From the NCBI RefSeq assembly GCF_008831285.2, contig NW_022204507.1, positions 806,001 through 870,000 on the forward strand: a stretch of 64,000 nucleotides of DNA. Direction: 5' to 3'. Made by a program: the position numbers and the translations under genes. Source of the DNA: Nymphaea colorata (lineage: Eukaryota > Streptophyta > Magnoliopsida > Nymphaeales > Nymphaeaceae). The first letter of the stretch is position 1; the number at the start of each line of letters is the position of its first letter. Under the pieces are notes generated by a model, which was given only the letters and a program-made list of their open reading frames with translations, was not told where the DNA came from and did no database searches. Positions 25,511-35,334 of the stretch are shown here, in pieces.

Positions 25511-28500
25511 AAGTAACTAAAACATTAATGGGTTCACGTGTTTGACTTTGCATTCATTCAAAATTCTAAATTTTATTAAATAAAATAATAAAAGGATGAG
25601 AGGCCTTGTTGTCTTTCTTAAAGGAGGACAGTCAACAGTCTTAGATGTCCTTTAACAAAGACACCCAGGCCTGTTGTACCAGGCGTATAACCTTCATTAA
25701 AAATATACAAAATGTAGACCGATAAAATTTGATGTCCTTTAAAAAGGATGTCAGGTTTCTTGTCCTTTGAAAAGACTTCCCCCTTAAAAGAGAGAGAGAG
25801 AGAGGGAGGGAAAAAGGAAAAGAAAGAGGAATAAGTGAGAAAAGGGGGAAAGAGAGAGAAGAGGAAAAAAAGAAGAGAAAAAGATGGGAGAAGAAAAAAG
25901 GAAAAAAAAAAGGGTGCGTCAGCATCATCTGACTCAGTTTGACTGTGCTATCTCTGGGTAAATCCAACCCCCCCCCTGGCGCACCCATATGAACACAGGT
26001 GCAACGCCATTTTTGGCGTGTCTATGTGACTTAGCCGGCATCGGTGGCCCTCTCTCTCTGGCACCCCTCTCCCTCTATTTGGCGAACACATCAATAAATC
26101 TCACCACCAGCCGGCAATAGGAATTCGATCAGCTTCTCAGTCCTCTTTCTATCTCACCCTCTATCTCGGTCTGTCCCTCAGTCTATTGCTTCTAGTTTCT
26201 CTTTTGGTTTGTGTGTTTGAATTGTTTTGACTTTCAGCTTCCTTTATATTCCTATTGCTGAAGGGAGAGCAAGGTTGTTGGTAGCTGAGGTGAGTTTTGG
26301 ATGCACCTGTCATTCTTTTTCATTTTGGTTATTTTCTATTTATCTTGAGCATGGATCACCGATATGAAGTTTTCACTTTCCCAATAGCGCTTAATTTTAT
26401 CTCATATTGCCAGTTATGTAAAAAAGTAGTGTGGTAAATCCCCTTCTGCCATAAATGTTCCATGTGAAAACAAAGGGTGGAAAACAGAGAAATTAAAATA
26501 AAACATTAAAAACAGAAAAGCTTTAATTAGCCAGAAGTATGAAGAAAAACAACAAGGCAGCCATCATTTTTATTGAGTCTAATTTTGTGGAGTAGCAAAT
26601 ATCTCTTTACTTTATATATGTCGGCAATCATCTGATCTGTAAAGTACTGTAGGAAAAAAACCCAACCAGAAATTTCCTTCTTTTCTTAAACTTATTTGAA
26701 GCATTGTCAGTCCAAAGAGGATAATCTCAGCTGATTGTCTTTCTATTTTTCTGTCCATGCTACTCTTAGAGCAAATAACATCTCTCTGGTTCTGATTTAC
26801 AATTTGTCAGTGTGCAACTTTCTGAATTTTTACTACAGAATTTCGTCTGGTAAGGTTTTAATAATCATTTCTGGTCAACGGCATGAAGGGAGTTCCCTTT
26901 GGAGGAAAAGCATCTGCAAAGTTTCCATGGCACAAATCCATGCGATAAATATATGTGAAATTGGGATTTGCTAAAATTAATAAATTATAATATTTTCACT
27001 TTTGCCACTCATTAGCAATTGGTTCTTACTGAAAGTGAATATTGGAGTCACTAGTTCCAAAATATCTGTCTCTTGCTCAGCACCTAAGTAACATGGGTAC
27101 GGGTATGGTTTGGGTACGGGTACGGAAATAAGGGTACAGCCACGACAATTTTGAAAAATGTGGGTAGGGGGGTACGGCAGGATATATATGTATATATGCA
27201 AAATAACACAAAAAAATCAAAACGAAAGAAACATTTTAGTAAACAAGTGATATAAATAAAAACATTATATATTAATGAACAATAACTCTAAGAATAGAAT
27301 GAAAAGTAAGGTGGAAAAATTAAATCAAAGTAAAATTAAGTAGTTTGAATATAAAGGTACTCAAGTGCATCCAAATACCCATTTTGGGTACGGGTACGGT
27401 GACACGGGTGCGTGGACCTTACTGAAGTACCTATGTGACTTAGCTCAGCACGAACTAGACATACCAAAGAACCAACTTTTTGGAACCACAACTTCTTCAT
27501 ACTAGGCTCTGATAGTAAACATAGAGTACTGATAGAATACAAACAAATGAAGCGCAGACAAAGAAAAACTATCAGGAACTATGTTGCTGTCCAAACTCCT
27601 TATTCAACATGTTTTGTTATACATATAGCTGCTTACTGTATATCTTTATGAGCATGCTCACCTATGTTGAGAATTCGATGAAGAATGGCTAACAAACCAC
27701 CACACTGCATGGAGATTACATGGATCGAATAATTGAATATTATTATTTTCTTGTTCACTTGCCCAAAGAATATTGCTATTGCTAAAAAGACAGAAATTGT
27801 AAAAAAGAGAAGCCGTTTTCCACTTATCAGCTTTGCCTTATCATTGAGATATAGGTATCAGTTAATGATCATGGTTTGCATGCATCTAAAAGGAAACCCA
27901 CCATGTTAATGGAACTTAGTTCTTACAAGGGAACTTGAAGTTGATTCATTTCTTTCCCGTTTTCTTTCTGCATTTATCACTTCATAGGCTGAGCTTTGCT
28001 ACGCCTTATTGCATTTAACAACATCAGAATAGAGTAGTTGTATTATTCTCCGTTGAACATCTTCATGGAACCAATGAAAATTTTAGATGAATGTGTGCCA
28101 GTGATGCAACTAAATTACTCCTGAGAACAAAATGACACAGAGAGCACCTTATGTCGATTTTTCAATGCAAATCTTAGTATTCCTCTCCCTTTGGTTCATT
28201 TATATTTATATTTTTATTTTGCTTTATTTTAAATAATATACAGTATATCGAAGTAAATTAAAGCATGTATACAACTTGGTTATGAAGATCAGCACCTAGA
28301 AGTTTTAAACAATTTGTTTTGCTATACTGGCCAATACCAGCAAAGTCAAACACTGAAAATGGATTGTAGGAGACCACAAGGATAAAGAAAGTAATGGCAC
28401 CTTAATCATAACTGGGAAACCAATCTCATGAGCTATCTTAAGAGCTTCCTCTGTTGACTGCAGAGAAAATAGTGTCAAGGCAAGTGCATGTGAATCCTAA

Positions 28501-31500
28501 GGAAATGAAGGATAAAGATAATAAAATGCTTAAAAGGCACCACAAGTACCTGTATCAAGCCATCGCTTCCAGGGACAGTAGGAACCCCAGCTTTTTTCAT
28601 TGTTTCTCTGGCAGTTGACTTATCACCCATCACACGGATGCTGTCTGGCTGCAAAGGATCTCATCAGGTGTCATTAATGAACTACATGGATTCAAAAATT
28701 TAAGGAAGAAACCACATGGGTAAATCATGGGTGCTTCCACAGTTCTCTGGAAGCATGTGTAGATGCAATTTGTATATAGGAGTCTAATGTATGCAAATTT
28801 ACATTTATCAATCAAGCCTTCAATTATTTACAATGTATCCTTATCTTCAGAAAGAACTACTATAGTGTAGCTAAAATAACATGAAACTACAAATCTGATA
28901 TCCTATCATCCAAGAAACAATAAGGTGAAATATATCATTTACAAAGAGTTAATTTTATTTAAGATAAAGCTGTGATATAATAATAGGCTATTTTATTACT
29001 TTGAATGAGAGATAAAATTCTGCTAGATGTTGGATGACTGTAGTTAAGTTACCCAAATATTGGCAGGTAGGGGCTTATTTTCAGTAACTTGCATTCCCCT
29101 CTCAAAAACAGTTTAAACTTCAGATATACCTTTCTAATGCAATACTCACATTTGGTCCAATGAAATTGAGCCCATGCTCTCGACATATATCAACGAAGGT
29201 AGCGTTTTCAGCAAGGAAACCATATCCAGGATGCAACATAGTACAGTCACGGCTCACAGCAGCAGATAAAACATTTGGAATGTACAGATACCTAGCAAAA
29301 CAATGTAAGTCTTAAATTATCAATGGCATAACAGAAAGAGAAAGCTTAAAGAAGGTGAAGAACATTAACACTTTCATTTTAAAACAATCAAATATTTCAC
29401 ATCAGAGAATGCTGGAGAAGACTCCTGCTTCCCATGTTAGACAACCATAGACAGAATTTACATGGTGATGATTATAACGTTAGCAAAATGTTTTTATCTT
29501 CACTTGATTAGCTGCACTAAAAGTCTCAAACCTCCGGCTAAAAGAGAAGTTAGTGAAATATTAAGCAAAGAATTGAGGGGCCAAAATCAAGGAAACATCA
29601 ACAGCAGAAATTCAATATGACAGCAAATTAATGGGATGAGTATTAATGAAATATGAGAGGTGAGTCCAGAGACCCATAATGCACTACAAAATCCAACAAG
29701 CACTTATCAGTAACAAGCATGTTGGAGTAGCGAACTTTGGATATGTCATTCAATACCGACATGCTTGGAGATATGAATCTCCAAGTCCAAAGACTCTTTG
29801 AATATCCACTTCTCACATCTATGCTGAAATCTATCCAACTTTCGAGACCAAAGTAAGCAACTGACAGCTTCTTGTCATTGCACATCCTCTTTTCTGTAAA
29901 TAACAAAGACGCCAAACTGCCACAAACTTCAGGACAGACTCCTTAAGGGACAAGAGTCCTCTTAGCTATTTTAAAATTTAAAAAATATATGACTGCAACC
30001 ATTGGTTCTACTAAAAATTCAAGAAAGCCCTGGAGAAAAAGGTGTATTTACCATACAGAAGCTTAAAAAGGAGAGGAGGAGTGAGAAAGAAGGAGCTGGG
30101 GTGAGGGAGAGATCTCACGATTGACTGCTTGGTGCCTCTCCAATGCAGACAGCTTCATCTGCAAGACGCACATGAAGGGCGTCCTGATCAATGGTAGAGT
30201 GGACAGCAACACATGGTATTCCCATCTCATGAGCTGTTCGAATAACGCGAACTGCAATTTCACCTCTATTTGCAACAAGAATCTTTTCATTCCGGCATAC
30301 AGCACTAAGTGCTCCTCCAGCTTTCTTAAGTTTTCTACCATTGTAGATATGCCTAAGAAAGCTAACACGATTACTTTGCAGAGAATTACAAAAAGAGATG
30401 CCAGTCATTATTCCTCCTCTCCCAAGAAGATCCTATAAATCATAAAATGGAAACAGCTTAATCACATCATAATCCACATTAACCTAATATTGGAAAACTT
30501 AATAGAACTTGCTCAGATGAAAAGGCACACAACTCAAAGTAAAAAAATCTCACGTGAAATCCATAATTTTATTTTTTAAACGAAAGCTCCAAATTTAGGG
30601 AAAAAATATACATAGTCAAAAGAATAACACATATAGTTTCATGGTTACTTTCTGCTAGAAACCACAAAACAAGGACATTCAAACTTCATTTCTTCCAACT
30701 TAAAAAGACAAGAAATATAAAAAAGTTAGAGCTCCTAACTACATTCCAAGAGCATTAAATGATTTTAAGCAGGATTAAGATAAAAGGAGTTCCTTTCAAA
30801 GGTTTCAAATGAAATGTAGATTCACAGCCAAAATTAGATTTCATAGTGCAGGCTCCCCAGAGATAATGAATAAAGGAAACAAACAAAAAATCAAAAAACA
30901 TATAACTGCCTAAAACCGGATCCCTTTAACCAGAAAAGAGTAAGTCAAAAAGAATGCCGACTAAATATGCATTGAGGCTTGGTGACCCTAGTCAAATAGA
31001 TAGAACAGTCATTTCATCAGATGGCTCTCTCACAACTCCAACACAGACCTATGGTATCTTGAGATGCGCATGGTCACTTCTAATTACAAACTTACGCCCA
31101 ACAAACAAGAAGAGGGGAAAAATAACATAAAAGCACAAGGTAGTAGCATTTACTCAAAAAGTCATTCTCAGAAGGAAAAGCAACATTTTTAGTAGTTATA
31201 ACAAACAAATGAGCTTGAACACTCCACCAAGCTCAACCCGTAGCTTTCTTCACCAATCGCAAACATAACCTATCACGTCTGTTTAGACTAAACCCATAAA
31301 TCAACCAGAAAATCTCTTTGAATCCAATAAAAACACGCACAAAGACAACTTATTTTGACAAAGAAAATAATGCCAAGAAAAGCAACTAGACACAAATTAA
31401 AGCAAGAATGACCAAACTCCATCAATTTTCGGACACTCTTAACTGTTAAAAAGGAGACCCACTAAATGTACTGATATGGCAAAGAAAAAATGAAAATGAA

Positions 31501-31607
31501 GATTTACATACAAAAAAAGCACGGAAGCCATAACTGTTTGTTAAAAACAAAAACAAAAAACTTACGGAACTCGCGAAGACGGATTTGCAGAGAAGGACGG
31601 CGTCCAT
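17804..31607 (-). CDS. CAC2: acetyl-CoA carboxylase biotin carboxylase subunit, plastidic
   Basis: This subunit uses ATP to carboxylate the biotin on BCCP, the first half-reaction of heteromeric acetyl-CoA carboxylase in the plastid stroma, which feeds fatty-acid synthesis. There are sixteen coding exons (minus strand): 31566-31607, 30119-30432, 29150-29291, 28550-28648, 28401-28457, 24736-24807, 23639-23728, 23377-23436, 22556-22741, 22372-22464, 22201-22282, 20813-20919, 20628-20703, 18990-19036, 18774-18836 and 17804-17854. Joined in frame they give 526 codons, close to the roughly 537 of Arabidopsis CAC2. Residues 1 to about 62 are a basic, serine-containing plastid transit peptide. [21 protein letters not shown] starts the N-terminal domain at about 67, and [10 protein letters not shown] is at 139-148. 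The ATP-grasp lysine K218 and glycine loop GGGGRGM are at 222-228. The catalytic EMNTR is at 348-352, with E356 and R398 beyond it. All expected residues are present. Intron 7 is GC-AG; intron 5 is 3.6 kb. Host gene identity is secure; gene symbol is by analogy. Confidence 0.96.
17991..18452. repeat. 231-bp tandem duplication in the last intron of biotin carboxylase
   Basis: GTGTTCAGAACAGGTG begins at 18001 and again at 18232, and the phrase ending GACCAATCTCAGTT closes both copies near 18221 and 18452. Identity is high, with scattered substitutions and small indels (for example TATATATC versus TATATC). The repeat lies wholly within intron 15 (17855-18773). Confidence 0.9.
23437..23638 (-). 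other. GC-AG intron (intron 7) of biotin carboxylase
   Basis: Exon 7 ends TTGAGTTCCAG and the intron opens GCAAGT, not GTAAGT; exon 8 starts GTTCTGGCAGAC after TTTACAG. Only this junction preserves the reading frame and the conserved order HIEFQ-VLADK. The donor matches the GC-AG subclass, which requires otherwise strong donor consensus (CAG|GCAAGT), as seen here. All other introns of the gene are GT-AG. Confidence 0.9.
25459..25508. repeat. compound (AT)n(GT)n microsatellite
   Basis: About five AT units run directly into about twenty GT units inside intron 5 of the biotin carboxylase gene. The open frame through it is an artefact. Confidence 0.95.
27075..27450. mobile_element. MITE-like element with target-site duplication in intron 5
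   Basis: GCTCAGCA is present at 27075-27082 and 27443-27450, consistent with an 8-bp target-site duplication (7 bp if the first base belongs to the terminus). Between them lies a 360-bp insert whose ends are inverted: CCTAAGTAACATGGGTAC at the left, and the reverse complement of the right end reads TAAGTCACATAGGTAC. GGGTACGGGTACGG lies just inside both ends in opposite orientations. The interior is AT-rich and non-coding. An 8-bp duplication suggests hAT-type mobilisation. Confidence 0.7.
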
Positions 31608-31985
31608 TGCAAAGAGTACTCGATACTCGACAAACCTGAAGTAATTAAGGATTAAATCAGGGAAATGAATGCAAAAAACAAAACAAAAATTCGCTTAAGC
31701 CGCGGAATCGCGCATCTAGAAGACATTCTAGTTTGCATTACTCCAACGGAACATGAGAAACATTATGGGTTTCGCAAGAACATACCAGGTAAAACTAAGA
31801 AGAGAAAGAAAACGACACAAGGAACACAATGGAGGTCGCTCGGAGGAGCAGATCGAAGCGGATGCGACCAGATGCTAAAGAGGGAGTAACGAAGATGGTG
31901 TACGGACAGCGGCGATGCTACCGAGGAGGCCGGTTGCAGATCGACAGCTCCGCCCCAAGCATTTATTTGGAAGAAGCGTGATTTT
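31608..31985 (-). other. 5' UTR of biotin carboxylase with probable intron
   Basis: Upstream of the ATG the minus strand offers a donor CTG|GTATGT at 31786/31785 and an acceptor TTACTTCAG ending at 31636. Together they would define a 150-base intron inside the leader. The region 31786-31960 is GC-rich and lacks an upstream ATG on the minus strand, except one near 31961 that would lie at or before the likely transcription start. The intron is inferred; only a transcript would prove it. Confidence 0.45.
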
Positions 31986-32010
31986 GCTTGCTCTTGAGGA
32001 TGTTACACGA

Positions 32011-32046
32011 ATAAATACAGCCCATCACAAGGGAGATGAACACGTG
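32011..32046 (-). promoter_or_regulatory. putative promoter of biotin carboxylase: TATA-like box and G-box
   Basis: On the minus strand TGTATTTATTCG lies at 32009-32020. It is a TATA-like element about 400 bases before the start codon and just upstream of the GC-rich leader. The palindrome CACGTG (G-box core) is at 32041-32046, about 25 bases further upstream. A second CACGTG is at 32617-32622. G-boxes bind bZIP/bHLH factors linked to light and ABA responses; regulation here is inference. Confidence 0.4.
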
Positions 32047-32049
32047 CCT

Positions 32050-33894
32050 TGACAATTGTAGTTTCATCCAAAGTGCCACCACTTTGCCTGATTTCAAAAA
32101 AATACCTCAATGCTTGAAACTTTTAATTTTTTTATGTTTGTCTCCACATGCTACTTTGAAATGACCAAAATACCCCTTATGGTTAAATGAAAGACCCTTC
32201 CTCTTATAAGGATAAAAAGATAAATTTAAAACTCTCCATCATGTAAAATTACCAAGTACGGCTTTATTGACTCCTAATATTTTAAAAAATGCGTATGAGT
32301 TTTTTTTTTTTTTTTTTTTACCCATTCCCACCTTATTTTGATTAAGTTTACCCACTTCCCCTGATTGCTCATCTGTCCGATTCAATTCAAAAGTTGGTTT
32401 TGATAACATTTGTCTGCTATCATAAACAACATTTACCCTTGCTTGTTGTCATGGGTGGGCTCGATTTTAACTACTATTAACTAAGCTTATAGCCTGGTTC
32501 TATTGTCGTCCAAACTGACTACAAAATGCTTATTTTTCTGGTCCATGTGATTGTCTATTTATGTCTTTTCCTATGTCACAAAGACATTACATGTTTTTGG
32601 TGTATGTCCTTGGTGGCACGTGTAAAAGATACTGATATTGGCAAGTACAATTGTAGTGTCATATACATATGCACGGTTGATAAATAATGAATAGTTGGTG
32701 GTGAAGTGAGGTAGTGAAATTTTCTTGCCTACATAATTGGCTTAATGCTCCACTCATCTTACGTGCTCATTACTGTTAACAGATTGCACAATAGTACATA
32801 GCATGATCTCTCCTACAATAGTGTCGAAAATGAGTGCCAGTGGGATTTCAAACAGGAGAAGTACATGAGTGTAATCTTTATTACTAAATTTAGACGGTCA
32901 TACACAAACGTTAGTTAGATATATAGACATCACAATACTGGCGGAGTCAGAAAAAATTTCTGGAAGAGCACATATTTTCATATTTGAAGGGGCACTTACA
33001 TATATAACAAAGTAAGTATTAAAAAACCTTAATGCAAAAATGAAGGAAAATTAAGGGGCTGGTGTGGGCAACTGCCTACACCAGCCTTTACGTGGCTCCG
33101 CCAGAGGTTGAGTGATGTTGGCATCCTCTCTCCCAAAATCAGCCCTATCCTCCACAATGGTCCTTTGATAAATGGGTTTAAACGTTTGTTAGGAGGTGTT
33201 TGATATATCTAGATTCGTTAAATTTTAGAATGGAAATGCTGTCATTTAGAAATTGGAATTATTAAACAAACGAGAATTTTGATTCCATTTCAGTTTGAGG
33301 AAGAATTACGGTTCTGAAATGTTCATTGTTGAAGCCCCCTGGTGAGTTGGTGAAAATTAATAAAAATTTAAAAACATCAAAATGAACTTTGTGCATGGAC
33401 TAATGTTGAGGCTTATCATCCCAGTAACGTTAGGGCTGGCCTTACCAACGTCGAATACTAATGAAAGAACAAAGCTGGACTAACACGTATAATGATGCCT
33501 AAAAGTGAAGTCTAATGGTCCTTGAACATGAGGTCATTCATAATGCACATATAGATGAAAAATAGCAATAATAGTAAAAGGAGCACAACACACGACCAAC
33601 TAGGCCCAAAGAGCAGTGAGACAAGCACTTTTTCTAAGCGAGGAAGGGTATTGGTGCTCCCCAGCTTAGGAGTATCGGGCCTCTCTCTCCCTTGCGCAGC
33701 TTATGGTTGTTCGAGCCAATAAGTACACTATTTAGTTGTGGCAAGAATGCTACATCGTAAGTGCGGAACTCAGTATGGTGCTAATCCACAATCTTCACGG
33801 ATGCAACAATGGTGTGGTCACTAACTCGCCCTCACCGATGCCATGGAGCTCACCCGAAGTGAGGGGCCAAGGGACCCTATCTCCAAGGTCAATT
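32050..33894. other. intergenic DNA between biotin carboxylase promoter and copia element
   Basis: No gene is seen. It contains a T-homopolymer at about 32299-32319, a second G-box at 32617-32622, and a 165-bp palindromic element at 32939-33103. The last 400 bases are less AT-rich but show no open frame with recognisable motifs. Confidence 0.5.
32939..33103. mobile_element. 165-bp MITE-like element with GGCGGAG inverted ends
   Basis: The left end reads TGGCGGAGTCAGAAA and the right end, reverse-complemented, reads TGGCGGAGCCACGTAAA. The interior includes AAGGGGCACTTACATATATAACAAAG. Related but more decayed copies start near 41645 (GTGGCTAAGCCA then GGGGGGCACATATAAG) and near 62566. No clean target-site duplication is seen. 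Confidence 0.45.
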
Positions 33895-34226
33895 TGTTGG
33901 ATAGTGGCCATTGAGCCCTATCCGAATATCTCGTAAGATCAACCCAATAATCTCTCTCGAGATAAAGTTAAAGCCCTTCCTAAAATCTCTCACCCTAACC
34001 GCAGCTAGGGTTTTGGGAAAACCTAAGGGGCTGGAGTATAAATTCCCAGCAAGCTCTCTTGAATCTGTACTCGTGAGAAGCCCCTTGGAAGTAAACCCCA
34101 AAACTGACTTCTCCTTCCTCCTCTTCCTCTTGCTCTTGTTTTGCTGTTCTTCACAGGGGACGCTCGCTGGAGATCTTGCTGCATCCAAAAGGGAGACTTC
34201 CGCTGCAAAGCACAAAACATCCAACA
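33895..34226 (+). repeat. 5' LTR of the copia element
   Basis: Starts TGTTGGATAG and ends ACATCCAACA. A TATA box (TATAAAT, 34037-34043) marks the likely U3 promoter, and a CT-rich stretch follows near 34105-34140. Compared with the 3' LTR it lacks 17 bases after ATATCTCGTA. Antisense and sense open frames within it are not genes. Confidence 0.95.
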
Positions 34227-34227
34227 G

Positions 34228-34240
34228 TGGTATCAGAGAC
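34228..34240 (+). other. primer-binding site (initiator Met tRNA)
   Basis: TGGTATCAGAGAC lies one base after the 5' LTR. It matches the 3' end complement of plant initiator tRNA-Met (TGGTATCAGAGC...), the standard primer of plant copia elements. Confidence 0.9.
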
Positions 34241-35334
34241 AGGTTCTTCGATCTCAAGTAAGTCCGTTCAGACTTCTGTGATGCCCTTGGTGAATGCCTA
34301 AGTATGTATCGTGCTGTGAATGCGTAAACATGCATCATGTTCCTCGAATCATGTTTCATGAATGATGAAAGCATGCTAGATCAAAGGTTTGGAACTATGC
34401 TGCGTGGATTAAGCAAGTTAAGGCTTTCTGTTCACAAATCAGCATACTTAGTTATTTTTGTGCATGTTATTCAAGAAGCATGACAACTACAAATTGATCG
34501 ATATTTTTGTGCCTGTTATTCTAGAACATGGTATTTCAGTTTATTTGCTCTCAAGAGGCAGAGGGAGAGGAAGACGTTATTGTAGCCTCTGGGTCTGCTG
34601 GAGGTAGGAGGGTTGTCTTCCTCACGGAGGCAGCGCAGAAAAAGCGAGAGCAGAGCCGAGACTAGAGAGGCGCTCTCGTGAGAGGCGTGGTCCGTCGGTG
34701 GCGTGGCGGCGTGGGAAACCCAAACAAAGAAGCAGCTCCTTTTCTTTTCTTCTCTCGTTTTGATCATGGAAAGAACAGTGGTAGCTCTACCGTCGGTCGC
34801 ACGAGAAGAAGAGAAAGAGAGAGGTGCTCTCGTGAGGAGAGAGAAAAAGAGGCGAGAAATGAAGAAAAACGAGGGTTCGACCGATTTTTATATCAAATTT
34901 CAAAAATTAAAAAATAGTCCACCATGTTAGTGAAATTCTCAAAAAGGCTGTTATAAATTCCAGAATTTCATGCCGCAACATTTTTGCTATGCAGTTCTTC
35001 AAAAAGAGGCTCGCGAAAGTTGTTTTCAATAGAAACCGGGAACTTTATAAGAAATTACTTTTGGGAACCCTCAGGATTAATGAAATTAGCAAAAGAGGGT
35101 TTCAGAAAATTAGTTGCAAATTTAGTAGAAGACTGTGCATTTATGCAAAATTATGGAAAGCACCCTTTAACTTGATAAAAGTAGAGAAAGAGGGTTCTGA
35201 GATAAACTCTAAAAAGAGATGTGCATGTTTTCATTTAAAGTCTTGTTGTTTTAAATATTCTTTTAGAATATTATGAAATTTCTTGATGTGATATTCATTG
35301 TGATATATTTTTTCCTTTCTTAATTGTTCCTTAC
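34241..35334 (+). other. untranslated leader of the copia element
   Basis: About 1.1 kb lies between the primer-binding site and gag, long for a copia element. A GC- and purine-rich section (34550-34880) carries two copies of a GAGGYGCTCTCGTGAG motif near 34666 and 34821, each partly self-complementary (CTCTCGTGAGAG). The open frames here (about 80 residues or fewer) have no known domain. A packaging or dimerisation signal would be expected in this region; that is inference. Confidence 0.5.

Larger units (their letters stand above)
24808..28400 (-). other. 3.6-kb intron 5 of biotin carboxylase, carrying insertions
   Basis: It separates the exon ending VMIK (ATP-grasp lysine) from the exon starting [10 protein letters not shown]. 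It is at least twice the length of any other intron in the gene. It holds a MITE-like element (27083-27442), an AT/GT microsatellite (25459-25508), a purine-rich tract (25785-25912) and a 5'-UTR-like pyrimidine-rich block on the opposite strand (26040-26290). The rest is plain AT-rich DNA. Confidence 0.85.

Noticed and set aside
25641-25988. 115-codon minus-strand open frame
   Set aside because: It is produced by the purine/pyrimidine tract 25785-25912, giving a Phe/Ser/Leu run with no conserved domain, and it lies within an intron.
30063-30438. overlapping open frames in other frames at biotin carboxylase exon 2
   Set aside because: They are shadows of exon 2, whose frame is fixed by the conserved protein sequence.
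33889-34374. 161-codon antisense open frame over the 5' LTR
   Set aside because: It lies in the U3-R region of the LTR, is mirrored with changes in the 3' LTR, and shows no domain. It is an artefact of LTR sequence.
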